A stretch of 48,692 nt of DNA, taken from positions 1 to 48,692 of the forward strand of contig JAQUPG010000011.1 in NCBI GenBank assembly GCA_028716725.1, written 5' to 3'. Shown in pieces: positions 8,472 to 15,471 of the stretch (its first letter is position 1; every line of letters starts with the position of its first letter). The notes beneath the pieces were generated by a model that saw only the letters and a program-made list of their open reading frames with translations, did no database searches and was not told where the DNA came from. The DNA comes from Patescibacteria group bacterium (GTDB taxonomy: Bacteria > Patescibacteriota > Patescibacteriia > Patescibacteriales > JAQTRU01). A program made the translations under genes and the position numbers.

Positions 8472-9674
8472 ATGATAAATATTTTAGGAATTAATATATC
8501 GACTTTAAAGAGGGGAGAAGTTCTAAAAAAAATAGAGCAATTTTTAAAAGACGGGAAGCAACATTATATTGTTACGCCTAATCCGGAAATAGTTTTAGGC
8601 GCGCACCGGGACGAAGAATTTTTTTACATTTTAAATAAAGCCGATTTGGCCATTCCGGACGGAGCGGGTTTGAAATTCGCGGCCTGGGCGATGGGGAAGA
8701 ATTTAAGAAGAGTAACGGGGGCGGACTTAGTTTCGGATGTCGGATATCGGATGTCGGACCTTGCCTACCGGCAGGCAGGTTTAAGATTAGCAGTGGTGAA
8801 TTGGCGAGATGGATTGTCTAAGAAAGAAGATATTGAAAGGGCTTTGGCTGGGTTTAAAATAAAAGAGTTTTTTGTTAAAGATGTCTCGCGGGGCATTAAA
8901 CAGGATTTAAGCGATTTAACAGAATTTAAGCCGGATATATTGTTCTGTACTTTAGGCGCGCCTTTTCAGGAAAAATTTATTTACCATAACCTGAAAAATT
9001 TGCCTTCGGTTAAAGTGGCAATCGGAGTAGGCGGAGCATTTGATTTTTTAACAGGAAAAATAAAAAGAGCTCCGAAAATTTTAAGGTGGTTATGCTTAGA
9101 GTGGCTTTGGCGCTTGATAAAGCAGCCACAGCGGGTAAAAAGGATTTATCAGGCCGTCATAGTTTTTCCATATAAATTTTTTAAATGGAAATTTATCCGG
9201 CCCTGGCAATACCGTCCGAACGTAGTTTGCCTGTTATACAAGAAAGACAAAGGACAGTACAAAGTTTTGTTAGCCGAGAGAAGAGAGGCCCCAGGACATT
9301 GGCAGTTATTGCAAGGCGGGACTGATAATGAAGATTTAATGACGGCCGGGGCCAGAGAGTTAAGGGAAGAAATTGCTACTGATAAATTTAAGGGAGTGGT
9401 GGTTTTTCCGAATTTATGGAAATACAAATTCGGCAATTCAATGTGCCGCGGAGTTTTATCAAAATATATTGGCGGCTACAAGGGGCAAAAACAGGGATTA
9501 TTTATTGCGGAATTTATGGGCGAAGATAAGGATATAACTATAAATTTTTGGGATCATAGGAACTGGAAATGGGTTAAGGCGGACAATCTAGTAAATGAAG
9601 TTTATCCAATTCGCAGAGAAGCGACCAAAATATTTTTAGAAAAGTTTAAGAATCACATAGCGCATAAAGCATAA
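8472..9674 (+). CDS. WecG/TagA/CpsF glycosyltransferase fused to a Nudix hydrolase
   Basis: Residues 1-230 are a GT26 glycosyltransferase, which transfers a sugar from a UDP-sugar to a lipid-linked acceptor in teichoic acid or capsule synthesis. TPNPE (35-39), PDGAG (62-66) and the C-terminal appendage RAPKILRWLCLEWLW (199-213) are clear. Residues 248-395 are a Nudix domain with QGG (281-283) and the catalytic helix RELREE (295-300); the box is one residue shorter than the usual spacing. I see no stop or frame change between the halves. Residues 88-103 (SDVGYRMSDLAYRQAG) replace an ordinary helix and are encoded by two dispersed repeats. It may make a surface polymer, with the Nudix part acting on a nucleotide sugar, which is inference. 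Confidence 0.85.
   Translation: MINILGINISTLKRGEVLKKIEQFLKDGKQHYIVTPNPEIVLGAHRDEEFFYILNKADLAIPDGAGLKFAAWAMGKNLRRVTGADLVSDVGYRMSDLAYRQAGLRLAVVNWRDGLSKKEDIERALAGFKIKEFFVKDVSRGIKQDLSDLTEFKPDILFCTLGAPFQEKFIYHNLKNLPSVKVAIGVGGAFDFLTGKIKRAPKILRWLCLEWLWRLIKQPQRVKRIYQAVIVFPYKFFKWKFIRPWQYRPNVVCLLYKKDKGQYKVLLAERREAPGHWQLLQGGTDNEDLMTAGARELREEIATDKFKGVVVFPNLWKYKFGNSMCRGVLSKYIGGYKGQKQGLFIAEFMGEDKDITINFWDHRNWKWVKADNLVNEVYPIRREATKIFLEKFKNHIAHKA
8733..8780 (+). repeat. Two dispersed repeats inside the TagA-Nudix frame
   Basis: 8733-8758 holds a tandem GGATGTCGGATATC-type unit also found in prmC (36429-36466). 8759-8780 holds TTGCCTACCGGCAGGCAGG, nearly the same as the insert in lysS (26272-26291). Both are read in frame. 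Confidence 0.8.
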
Positions 9675-9687
9675 CGCGCAACATCAT

Positions 9688-9870
9688 ATGAAATTTAAAA
9701 TTAAAAAATTTGTTTATTTAGTTAACGATGTTACCAATATCCTTCTAAAAAAGAGTAGGGAAGAGGCGGAAGATAAAGCAAACAAACTAAGGCTAGTTTT
9801 TATTATTGTTAGCATTATTTTGGTTCTATCAATTATTTTAAATTTTTATTTATACCTAAAATATGTCTAA
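9688..9870 (+). CDS. Small single-pass membrane protein, 60 aa
   Basis: A charged N-terminal half (residues 1-33, Lys and Glu rich) is followed by one membrane segment at about 35-57 (LVFIIVSIILVLSIILNFYL). It lies 13 bases after the TagA-Nudix stop and overlaps the gltX start by 8 bases, so it belongs to this operon. I do not recognise a family; it could be a small membrane anchor. There is no strong ribosome site. Confidence 0.6.
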   Translation: MKFKIKKFVYLVNDVTNILLKKSREEAEDKANKLRLVFIIVSIILVLSIILNFYLYLKYV

Positions 9871-11356
9871 AGTACGAGTGCGTTTTGCGCCCAGCCCGAC
9901 CGGGTTTCTTCATATTGGCAGTCTGCGCACAGTTTTATTTAACTATTTGATTGCCAAAAAGGAAAACGGTCCTTCGGCAGGCTCAGGGCAAGGCAAGCTG
10001 ATTTTGCGCATTGAAGATACGGACCAAAAAAGGGAAGTTAAGGGTGCAGTTGAAAGTTTAATTGAAGTTTTAGATTGGCTGGGTTTGAAGTTTGACGAGG
10101 GACCAAACCTTGGTGGAAAATTCGGGCCATATATCCAGTCACAACGGCTGGAAATTTATAAAAAATATGCGGCTGAAGCTTTGAAGAAGGGCGGGGCTTA
10201 TTATTGCTTTTGCTCTCCGGAAAGACTGGAAAAAATGCGATCCGACCAGCAGGGAAATGGCGAGCCACCGCATTATGACCGAACTTGCCGAGATTTATCC
10301 GAAAAAGAGGTAAAGAGGAGATTGGACGCGGGGGAGAAGGTTGTTTTAAGGCAAAAAATGCCCCTTTCCGGGGTGGTTAAGGTAAAAGACGAGTTAAGGG
10401 GCGAAATCGAGTTTAAAGCCGCGGATTTAGAAGACCATGTTCTTATCAAGTCAGACGGCATGCCTACTTACCAGTTTGCTTCCGTGGTTGATGACCATCT
10501 GATGGAAATCTCCCATGTCCTGCGCGGGGAAGAGTGGATTCCTTCTTTTCCGAAAAATATTTTACTTTATAAAGCCTTTAACTGGACACCGCCGAAATTT
10601 ATCCATATGCCTTTAACCTTAAATAAAGAGGGCGGAAAATTAAGCAAACGGCAGGGAGACGTGGCGGTTGAAGACTACCGGGCCAAAGGATATCTGCCGG
10701 AAGCTTTGCTTAATTTTTCTGTTTTATTGGGCTGGTCCCCCTATACGGAAAATGTAAGCGGGCAGTCGCAGAGTGAGATATTAAGTCTTGGAGAAATGAT
10801 AAAGAAATTTGAAATCAAGGATTTGCGCACCAGCGGCGCGGTTTTTGACATTGAAAAATTAGATTACTTTAATGGTTATTATATCAGGCAGAAAAATTTG
10901 GACGAGTTGGCGGAATTATGTCGGCCGTATTTAGTAAAGCAATGGGAAAAGAAGGGCGAAAGATTCGTGAAAAATGTAATAAGGCTGGAGCAGGAAAGAT
11001 TAAAAAAATTATCTGATATAAACGAGGCGACGGAATTTTTCTTTGCTGATAGATTAAAATATGAGCCAAAATTGTTGATTTGGAAAAAATTAAGCGCCAA
11101 AGAGGTAAAGAAAAATTTGGAAGAAGTTTATGAGCAACTGGAAAAAATTCCGGAAGGTAATTGGACAAATGATTCTATTGAAGACGCTTTGATGAGTTAT
11201 ATAAAAGCTCGGGAGGTAAAAGTAGGGGATTATCTCTGGCCAATGCGCGTCGCTTTAACCGGTAGGCAGGCCAGCCCGGGCCCGTTTGACGTGGCGGAAG
11301 TTTTAGGCAAGCCAGAAAGTTTAAAAAGAATAAAATTTGCCATAAGTTTACTTTAA
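9863..11356 (+). CDS. gltX: Glutamyl-tRNA synthetase
   Basis: Class I synthetase charging tRNA-Glu (and probably tRNA-Gln where GatCAB is used). The 497-residue protein has the HIGS motif at 17-20, RIEDTD at 49-54, the C115/C117/Y138/C142 zinc-type site and KLSKR. Length is normal apart from about eight extra residues, GPSAGSGQ (36-43), placed where relatives run straight from AKK to GKL; they are encoded by the dispersed repeat at 9968-9990. The gene is last in the operon starting at thpR and is followed by a terminator at 11381. Confidence 0.96.
   Translation: MSKVRVRFAPSPTGFLHIGSLRTVLFNYLIAKKENGPSAGSGQGKLILRIEDTDQKREVKGAVESLIEVLDWLGLKFDEGPNLGGKFGPYIQSQRLEIYKKYAAEALKKGGAYYCFCSPERLEKMRSDQQGNGEPPHYDRTCRDLSEKEVKRRLDAGEKVVLRQKMPLSGVVKVKDELRGEIEFKAADLEDHVLIKSDGMPTYQFASVVDDHLMEISHVLRGEEWIPSFPKNILLYKAFNWTPPKFIHMPLTLNKEGGKLSKRQGDVAVEDYRAKGYLPEALLNFSVLLGWSPYTENVSGQSQSEILSLGEMIKKFEIKDLRTSGAVFDIEKLDYFNGYYIRQKNLDELAELCRPYLVKQWEKKGERFVKNVIRLEQERLKKLSDINEATEFFFADRLKYEPKLLIWKKLSAKEVKKNLEEVYEQLEKIPEGNWTNDSIEDALMSYIKAREVKVGDYLWPMRVALTGRQASPGPFDVAEVLGKPESLKRIKFAISLL
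9968..9990 (+). repeat. In-frame repeat insert CCTTCGGCAGGCTCAGGG in gltX
   Basis: The sequence CCTTCGGCAGGCTCAGGG (9971-9988) encodes PSAGSGQ between two conserved blocks of the catalytic domain. I know this motif as a recurring intergenic and intragenic repeat in related metagenome sequences; only one copy is in this window. Confidence 0.65.
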
Positions 11357-11380
11357 GAAAAATAGAGTTATATATTATAA

Positions 11381-11405
11381 AAAGAGGTTATTCCGCCTCT
11401 TTTTA
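11381..11405 (+). terminator. Terminator of the gltX operon
   Basis: AAAGAGG (11381-11387) pairs with CCTCTTT (11396-11402), followed by T-rich sequence. Confidence 0.75.
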
Positions 11406-11432
11406 TTTAATGTAAGGTAAAAATTATGTTAT
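11399..11432 (+). repeat. Cassette junction repeat J1
   Basis: 34 bases beginning CTTTTTATTTAATGTAAGG match 12919-12952 at 31 positions. The two copies lie in direct orientation on either side of the secreted-protein unit at 11617. A shorter relative lies at 13221-13252. Confidence 0.75.
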
Positions 11433-11451
11433 GCTATAACAAAACATTCAT

Positions 11452-11480
11452 TTGACAATTTTTTAATATTTTGGTAGTTT
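11452..11480 (+). promoter_or_regulatory. Likely promoter of the 11617 unit
   Basis: TTGACA at 11452-11457 is clear. The best -10 at 17 bases is TAGTTT (11475-11480), which is weak; TATAGT and TATTAT lie a few bases further on. I am sure of the -35, less of the -10. Confidence 0.5.
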
Positions 11481-11547
11481 ATAGTATTATAAACGCGATC
11501 TTTGATAATTATATCCCTCGTAAAACTCTCTATAGAAAGGAGGCCGT

Positions 11548-11601
11548 GTGGGAACATTAAGAGTGATAGAAGTAAAATTGCAGGAGCTACAAACATTCTA
11601 A
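11548..11601 (+). CDS. Possible 17-residue leader peptide
   Basis: GTG at 11548 follows AAAGGAGG by a few bases, the strongest ribosome site near here. The frame reads MGTLRVIEVKLQELQTF and stops 15 bases before the ATG of the secreted protein, which itself has a GGGAG site. It could couple or time translation of the main gene. There is no obvious run of one amino acid, so classic amino-acid attenuation is not indicated. An alternative GTG at 11546 gives only four codons. Confidence 0.4.
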   Translation: MGTLRVIEVKLQELQTF

Positions 11602-11616
11602 CTTGGGAGAACTGAA

Positions 11617-12873
11617 ATGAAATCCGCGTCTATCTTTATTCTGATTCTTATCGCCATCTTTGCCGTTTCCGGCTTAAGCTATGGCTATGAGTGGGAGCGG
11701 GTTGTTATTGCGCCTGAAATCGGGGAAATCCAAGATCTTGTCGGAACCGATGAAGCTCTTTTCGCGATTACCCACGAGGCGCTATACAAGAGCCTTGACG
11801 CCGGGAACACCTGGGAAAACACTACCCCGAGCACTTATCTTGAGTATAAAGGCCGGGGTAAGCAAGGTGGTTTTTACTCGTTGGACCTGGATGGAAAAAT
11901 ATTATACGTCGGTACTAAACCGGGTTTAATGGTAAGTCGGGATTATGTTGATTTTGCATGGGAATTTGAGTGGGGGTGGGATCCGGTGTGCGACGTAGAT
12001 GTAGAACAGGGCTATGGCTATATGGCTATATCGCGTTACGGGTCTAGTTCAGGAATATTTATAAAAACACCCGGCTCTGGCTGGATGTACAATAAAGGTT
12101 CTAGCGCGACTATGGTTATAGCTGACCCCTTGCAGCCCGATAAAGTGGCTTATGCCCATATGGGTGATTTTAAATATTACCGTACCAGGGATGGCGGTCA
12201 GCAATGGACTGCCTTAACTGATCTGCCGGCTACGATGGTAAACGTCGCGGTAATTAATAATATCTCTTGCGTTGTTGCCTCCGACGGGTACAGTTTTGAT
12301 AGCGGAGACACCTGGTTGAATTTCCCGTCACTTAAGGGGTATAACTATGGGCGTTACTATTGGTATGGCTATGTGACTGCCTGTATTGGATATAAAAATG
12401 GAATGTTGATTGCCTCTTCTGATAGTAAAATTAATAAAGTATGGTTAGGATCTCCGGATAAGATGATTGACACGGGGTTACGCCACCAAGACCGCCTTAA
12501 GACTCTTGCCGTATCGCAAGACCATCTCTTCAGCGTTTCTTCCGGTGGTAATCTTTTTCGTTGGGGAATTCCGGATGTAATTATGGGCGTTGAAGAAGAA
12601 ATCGAGCCGGCTGGATTTTTTCTGGCGCAGAATTATCCGAATCCGTTCAATCCGATTACGACGATCACTTATTCCCTGCCCGTGGATCAAAATGTGCTCT
12701 TGACAATTCATTCTATCACCGGGCAGGAAGTAGCGACTCTGGCCAACGGCTACAAAACCGCCGGTCAATACTCGGTCTCTTGGGACGGCAACGGATATTC
12801 TGCCGGAGTATATATCGCAGTTATCCGGACAGGGGATTATTATGAGGCAATAAAGATGATTTTGCTTAAATAA
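11617..12873 (+). CDS. Secreted beta-propeller-like protein with type IX-like C-terminal sorting domain
   Basis: The 418-residue protein has a signal peptide (about 1-23), then repeats with Asp-box/BNR features (SLDAGNTWENTTP, TRDGGQQWTALTD, SFDSGDTWLNFP), suggesting a beta-propeller. The last 85 or so residues, from FFLAQNYPNPFNPITT to YEAIKMILLK, match the FlgD-Ig-like / type A sorting domain that directs proteins through the type IX secretion system in Bacteroidota and relatives. That system is not expected in a Patescibacterium, so the gene may be acquired or the domain reused. It sits in a self-contained unit bounded by junction repeats J1 and J2, with a terminator at 12895. Confidence 0.85.
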   Translation: MKSASIFILILIAIFAVSGLSYGYEWERVVIAPEIGEIQDLVGTDEALFAITHEALYKSLDAGNTWENTTPSTYLEYKGRGKQGGFYSLDLDGKILYVGTKPGLMVSRDYVDFAWEFEWGWDPVCDVDVEQGYGYMAISRYGSSSGIFIKTPGSGWMYNKGSSATMVIADPLQPDKVAYAHMGDFKYYRTRDGGQQWTALTDLPATMVNVAVINNISCVVASDGYSFDSGDTWLNFPSLKGYNYGRYYWYGYVTACIGYKNGMLIASSDSKINKVWLGSPDKMIDTGLRHQDRLKTLAVSQDHLFSVSSGGNLFRWGIPDVIMGVEEEIEPAGFFLAQNYPNPFNPITTITYSLPVDQNVLLTIHSITGQEVATLANGYKTAGQYSVSWDGNGYSAGVYIAVIRTGDYYEAIKMILLK

Positions 12874-12894
12874 CATATATTCATTTTTCATCGT

Positions 12895-12925
12895 AAAGCT
12901 CGCGTCTTCGGTCGTGAGCTTTTTA
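12895..12925 (+). terminator. Terminator of the 11617 gene
   Basis: AAAGCTCGCG (12895-12904) pairs with CGTGAGCTTT (12913-12922) with one G-U, followed by T-rich sequence that runs into junction repeat J2. Confidence 0.8.
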
Positions 12926-12952
12926 TTTAATGTAAGCTAAAAATTTGGTTAT
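12919..12952 (+). repeat. Cassette junction repeat J2
   Basis: Direct copy of J1 (11399-11432), 31 of 34 bases identical. It starts in the T tract of one unit's terminator and ends just before the promoter of the next unit. Confidence 0.75.
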
Positions 12953-12955
12953 TTA

Positions 12956-12984
12956 TTGACAATACTTTATAAATATGCTATAAT
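12956..12984 (+). promoter_or_regulatory. Strong promoter, cassette leader type A
   Basis: TTGACA (12956-12961), a 17-base spacer containing TTTATAAATATG, and TATAAT (12979-12984) preceded by TGC. Spacer and flanks are clearly related to the promoter at 4875-4911. Confidence 0.85.
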
Positions 12985-12990
12985 TATATT

Positions 12991-13230
12991 ATAATCATCA
13001 AAATATTTTTTTGTACTTTTTATTTTTCTCTCGGGGCAAAGAGCTCTGAGGACATCCACCGCACGGTATTAGGCCTAAAAAAATTCGCCGGCGCGTGGAA
13101 GAGTTTCTTCACAAAACCAACGATTCTATGGCGGTATTAGGGATCGCGGCGAGGCTTGAATTAAGTATGAATTGATCTTACTCTCTTGCCTAGCAAAACC
13201 TCAGTGTGAGTTTTCACTGGGGTTTTTTAT
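12991..13230 (+). ncRNA. Transcription unit without a clear protein, about 240 nt
   Basis: Between a strong promoter and a perfect terminator there is no good coding frame with a ribosome site. Near the 5' end a hairpin CTCGGGGC-AAAGA-GCTCTGAG (13030-13050) is followed by ATCCACCGCAC (13054-13064), the same order as in the leader at 4940-4968. A 26-residue frame from GTG 13095 to 13175 (EEFLHKTNDSMAVLGIAARL) looks protein-like but lacks a ribosome site. The unit is either a small RNA or a leader for a very short peptide. It does not match 6S, SRP, RNase P or tmRNA signatures that I know. Confidence 0.5.
13195..13228 (+). terminator. Terminator of the 12991 unit
   Basis: AAAACCTCAGTG (13195-13206) pairs with CACTGGGGTTTT (13215-13226) with a single G-U, followed by T. 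Confidence 0.85.
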
Positions 13231-13244
13231 TTTATTTAAAATTA

Positions 13245-13253
13245 TGTTATAAT
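13245..13253 (+). promoter_or_regulatory. Extended -10 upstream of the M23 peptidase gene
   Basis: TGTTATAAT (13245-13253) is an extended -10. The predicted start falls on ATG 13261, which opens a nine-codon frame (MNPVRNLVK) inside the left arm of the repeat at 13266. The peptidase GTG is 120 bases further on. Confidence 0.55.
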
Positions 13254-13265
13254 AAGAATTATGAA

Positions 13266-13381
13266 CCCCGTTAGAAATTTGGTTAAATAAAAAGGATGAT
13301 AGAATTTTTAATGGGAAAAATATTTTAAAAAATAGATAAATATTATTACGGAAGAAAAAAATAAAAAAATTTCTAACGGGG
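13266..13381. repeat. Inverted repeat with CCCCGTTAGAAATTT arms
   Basis: CCCCGTTAGAAATTT (13266-13280) and its exact complement (13367-13381) enclose 86 AT-rich bases. The last base of the right arm is the first base of the GTG start of the M23 peptidase. A compact copy of the same arms lies inside the O-antigen ligase gene (28762-28799). Confidence 0.8.
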
Positions 13382-14604
13382 TGAAAAAGGTAATAAAATT
13401 ATTTATTCCTATTTTTGTTTTGGGGATTTTTTTAAATTCCCCGGTTTTTGTTTATGGCCAGAACGAGGAAGAGGTTAATGCCGAAGTAAAAGAGATAAAT
13501 AGCCAAATTCAGGCGAAAAAGAAAGCCCTGGAGGATATTCAGGCGCAGCAGGAAAAGTATTCGCAAACCATAAAACAAAAGCAGAAAGAGCAGGCCAGCC
13601 TAAGCAACCAATTGTCTATCTTGGATAACCGATTGGCTAAGGCGGAACTCGATATTACCGCCGCCGAAACCGAAATAGACCGGACTAATTTGGAAATCGA
13701 AAAAGTCAACCGGGAAATAGCCGGCAAAGAAGAAGAGATAAACAAGCAAAGGGATAATTTGGGCAATGTCCTTAACCTTATTTATCGGCGGGACCAGGTG
13801 ACGACTTTAGAGGTGGTGCTTTTAAATGATTCTTTGACCGATTTTATCAGCCAGCTTAAATACCTTGAAGATATAAACAAGGGGATAGGAGAAAGCCTTG
13901 ACACTTTAAAAAGATATAAGAGCGATTTGGAAAAAAGCAAGGTGGTGTTAGGAGATAAAAATAAAGAGATGGAAAATTTAAAGAAAGACTTGGCGGGCAA
14001 AAAAGACTCTTTAGAAGGGGAGAAAGGTAATAAGGCGTTTATTTTAACCCAGACTAAAAATTCGGAAAAAGAGTACAAAAGATTATTGGCCCAGGCCAAA
14101 CAGGAGCAGGAACAAGCGGCCGCGGATATTGCCAGTCTGGAAAAAACGGTGCGCGCCAAAATCGCCCAAATGTCCGGCCAGGAACTGCAATTTAATGATA
14201 ACGGTTTAATCTGGCCGGTTCCCCAAAATACCATTACTTCTTATTTCCATGACCCCGATTATCCTTTCCGCTATATTTTTGAGCATCCGGCCGTTGATAT
14301 CAGGGCCGGGCAGGGGACAACTATAAAAGCGGCCGCTTCCGGATATGTAGCCCGGGCTAAGGACGCAGGCAAGGGTTATAGCTATATTATGCTTATCCAC
14401 GGCGACGGCTTATCAACCGTTTACGGGCATGTTTCCGCGATTTATGTGGCGGAAGACGAATATGTTGTCCAAGGCCAGGCTATAGGGCGCTCCGGGGGAA
14501 TGCCGGGCACGCCCGGGGCCGGGCCTTTAACCACCGGCCCGCATCTTCATTTTGAAGTCAGATTGAACGGCATTCCGGTTAATCCGTTGGAGTATTTGCC
14601 GTAA
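13381..14604 (+). CDS. EnvC-like murein hydrolase (M23 peptidase) with coiled coil
   Basis: Exported cell-wall protein of 407 residues: signal peptide (1-26), long coiled coil (about 28-265) rich in Lys, Glu and Gln, then a LytM/M23 domain (about 275-405). The zinc site is complete: H302 and D306 (HPAVD) and HLH at 388-390. EnvC-type proteins act in septal peptidoglycan splitting, either as hydrolases or as amidase activators; the intact zinc ligands favour hydrolysis. The only plausible start is GTG 13381, at the edge of an inverted repeat and with no ribosome site. It is followed by an AT-rich inverted repeat. Confidence 0.9.
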   Translation: MKKVIKLFIPIFVLGIFLNSPVFVYGQNEEEVNAEVKEINSQIQAKKKALEDIQAQQEKYSQTIKQKQKEQASLSNQLSILDNRLAKAELDITAAETEIDRTNLEIEKVNREIAGKEEEINKQRDNLGNVLNLIYRRDQVTTLEVVLLNDSLTDFISQLKYLEDINKGIGESLDTLKRYKSDLEKSKVVLGDKNKEMENLKKDLAGKKDSLEGEKGNKAFILTQTKNSEKEYKRLLAQAKQEQEQAAADIASLEKTVRAKIAQMSGQELQFNDNGLIWPVPQNTITSYFHDPDYPFRYIFEHPAVDIRAGQGTTIKAAASGYVARAKDAGKGYSYIMLIHGDGLSTVYGHVSAIYVAEDEYVVQGQAIGRSGGMPGTPGAGPLTTGPHLHFEVRLNGIPVNPLEYLP

Positions 14605-14607
14605 ATT

Positions 14608-14739
14608 AATAAATAATCAATACCCAATAATCAAATTCCAAACAATAATCAATAACTAAATTTCAATAACCAAACTTTTTGGTTATTGGTTATTAAATAT
14701 TGTAATTTGTTTGATTATTGATTCTTGGTTATTGGATTC
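14608..14739. repeat. AT-rich inverted repeat (CAATAATC type)
   Basis: The left arm (14608-14670) is built from AATAATCAATACCC-like units; the right arm (14676-14739) from GGTTATTGGTTATT and TGATTATTGATTC. The arms are imperfect complements. It occupies the whole gap between the M23 peptidase and the next gene. Confidence 0.7.
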
Positions 14740-14741
14740 TT

Positions 14742-15137
14742 ATGGATTATTCAGAATTAGTGCAGTCTGCTTGCGATTACGCCCTTAGAATTCTGCGGGC
14801 GGAAGATAAAATAAAATTCCGGCCGATGAGAAGGAAAATCCGCGTCGATCCAGGGCGCGGTTTTGTGATTGGCCGGACTAACTTAAAAACCGGCTTGATA
14901 ACAATTGATATTTTTACGCCCAGAAAACGCGAGCCGAAAAAAATGGCAAGCATTCTGCGCACGCTCTGCCATGAAGTTGCCCATTATCAAAAAATGCCCT
15001 ATAGGCAATTTTATAAAAGGCATTGGATCAGCCGCCAGCATTACCCGCAATTTTATAAGCAAGTTGAGAAAAATATTAAAATTTTAAAAGATGATAAGAT
15101 TTCAAAACGATTTTTTATTGCTAGAGCAGGGGATTGA
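14742..15137 (+). CDS. Small putative zinc metallopeptidase (HExxH)
   Basis: 131-residue soluble protein with HEVAH in the sequence LRTLCHEVAHYQKMPYRQF, a gluzincin/SprT-like metal site, and a conserved tail WISRQHYPQFYKQVEKN. I know similar short proteins from Patescibacteria but no characterised member. ATG 14742 was chosen because the upstream frame lies in the inverted repeat. There is no strong ribosome site. The promoter at 15134 overlaps its end. Confidence 0.7.
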   Translation: MDYSELVQSACDYALRILRAEDKIKFRPMRRKIRVDPGRGFVIGRTNLKTGLITIDIFTPRKREPKKMASILRTLCHEVAHYQKMPYRQFYKRHWISRQHYPQFYKQVEKNIKILKDDKISKRFFIARAGD

Positions 15138-15161
15138 TATTTTTTCAATTTTGGTTAAGAT
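15134..15161 (+). promoter_or_regulatory. Promoter TTGATA-16-TAAGAT
   Basis: TTGATA (15134-15139) and TAAGAT (15156-15161), 16 bases apart, at the very end of the zinc peptidase gene. Drives the unit ending at 15344. Confidence 0.55.
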
Positions 15162-15167
15162 ATAAAT

Positions 15168-15344
15168 AAGTGGACGTAAAAAAGATTGTGCCCGTATCAA
15201 TGGGTAAAAAAGAAGAGAACGTGTGTTTATGCCAGTCCGCCGCAGCAAAGATTAGATTGAGCCAAGGTCGGCCAACTATATTCCTCTTTAACAATCAATT
15301 CTATGCCCGCCAGGGAGGGGATCACATGGTTCCCTCCTTTTTTT
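15168..15344 (+). ncRNA. Short transcription unit, about 175 nt, no closed reading frame
   Basis: It lies between the promoter at 15134 and a clear terminator. A frame from GTG 15170 (MDVKKIVPVSMGKKEE) is open but has no stop before the terminator, so it would not give a normal protein. An ATG at 15230 gives only eight codons (MPVRRSKD). A small RNA is the simplest reading. I see no match to a known RNA family. Confidence 0.45.
15314..15344 (+). terminator. Terminator of the 15168 unit
   Basis: GGAGGGGA (15314-15321) pairs with TTCCCTCC (15330-15337) with one G-U, then seven T. Confidence 0.85.
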
Positions 15345-15361
15345 ACCTTAAATACTTGGGG

Positions 15362-15389
15362 TTGACAATATTTTTGTTTTTGTTAAAAT
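15362..15389 (+). promoter_or_regulatory. Promoter TTGACA-16-TAAAAT, extended -10
   Basis: TTGACA (15362-15367), a 16-base spacer and TAAAAT (15384-15389) preceded by TGT. Confidence 0.75.
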
Positions 15390-15471
15390 CAGATATAGGT
15401 ACATTAGGGAGGAGGCGGATATTCTCAAGCGGATATCCTCTCATATGGGACATTGTTGAATGAGGACCAAC

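Noticed and set aside
11399-13252. Integron cassette array with attC sites
   Set aside because: The junction repeats are AT-rich and lack the RYYYAAC/GTTRRRY arms, and the Xer protein lacks the integron-specific helix.
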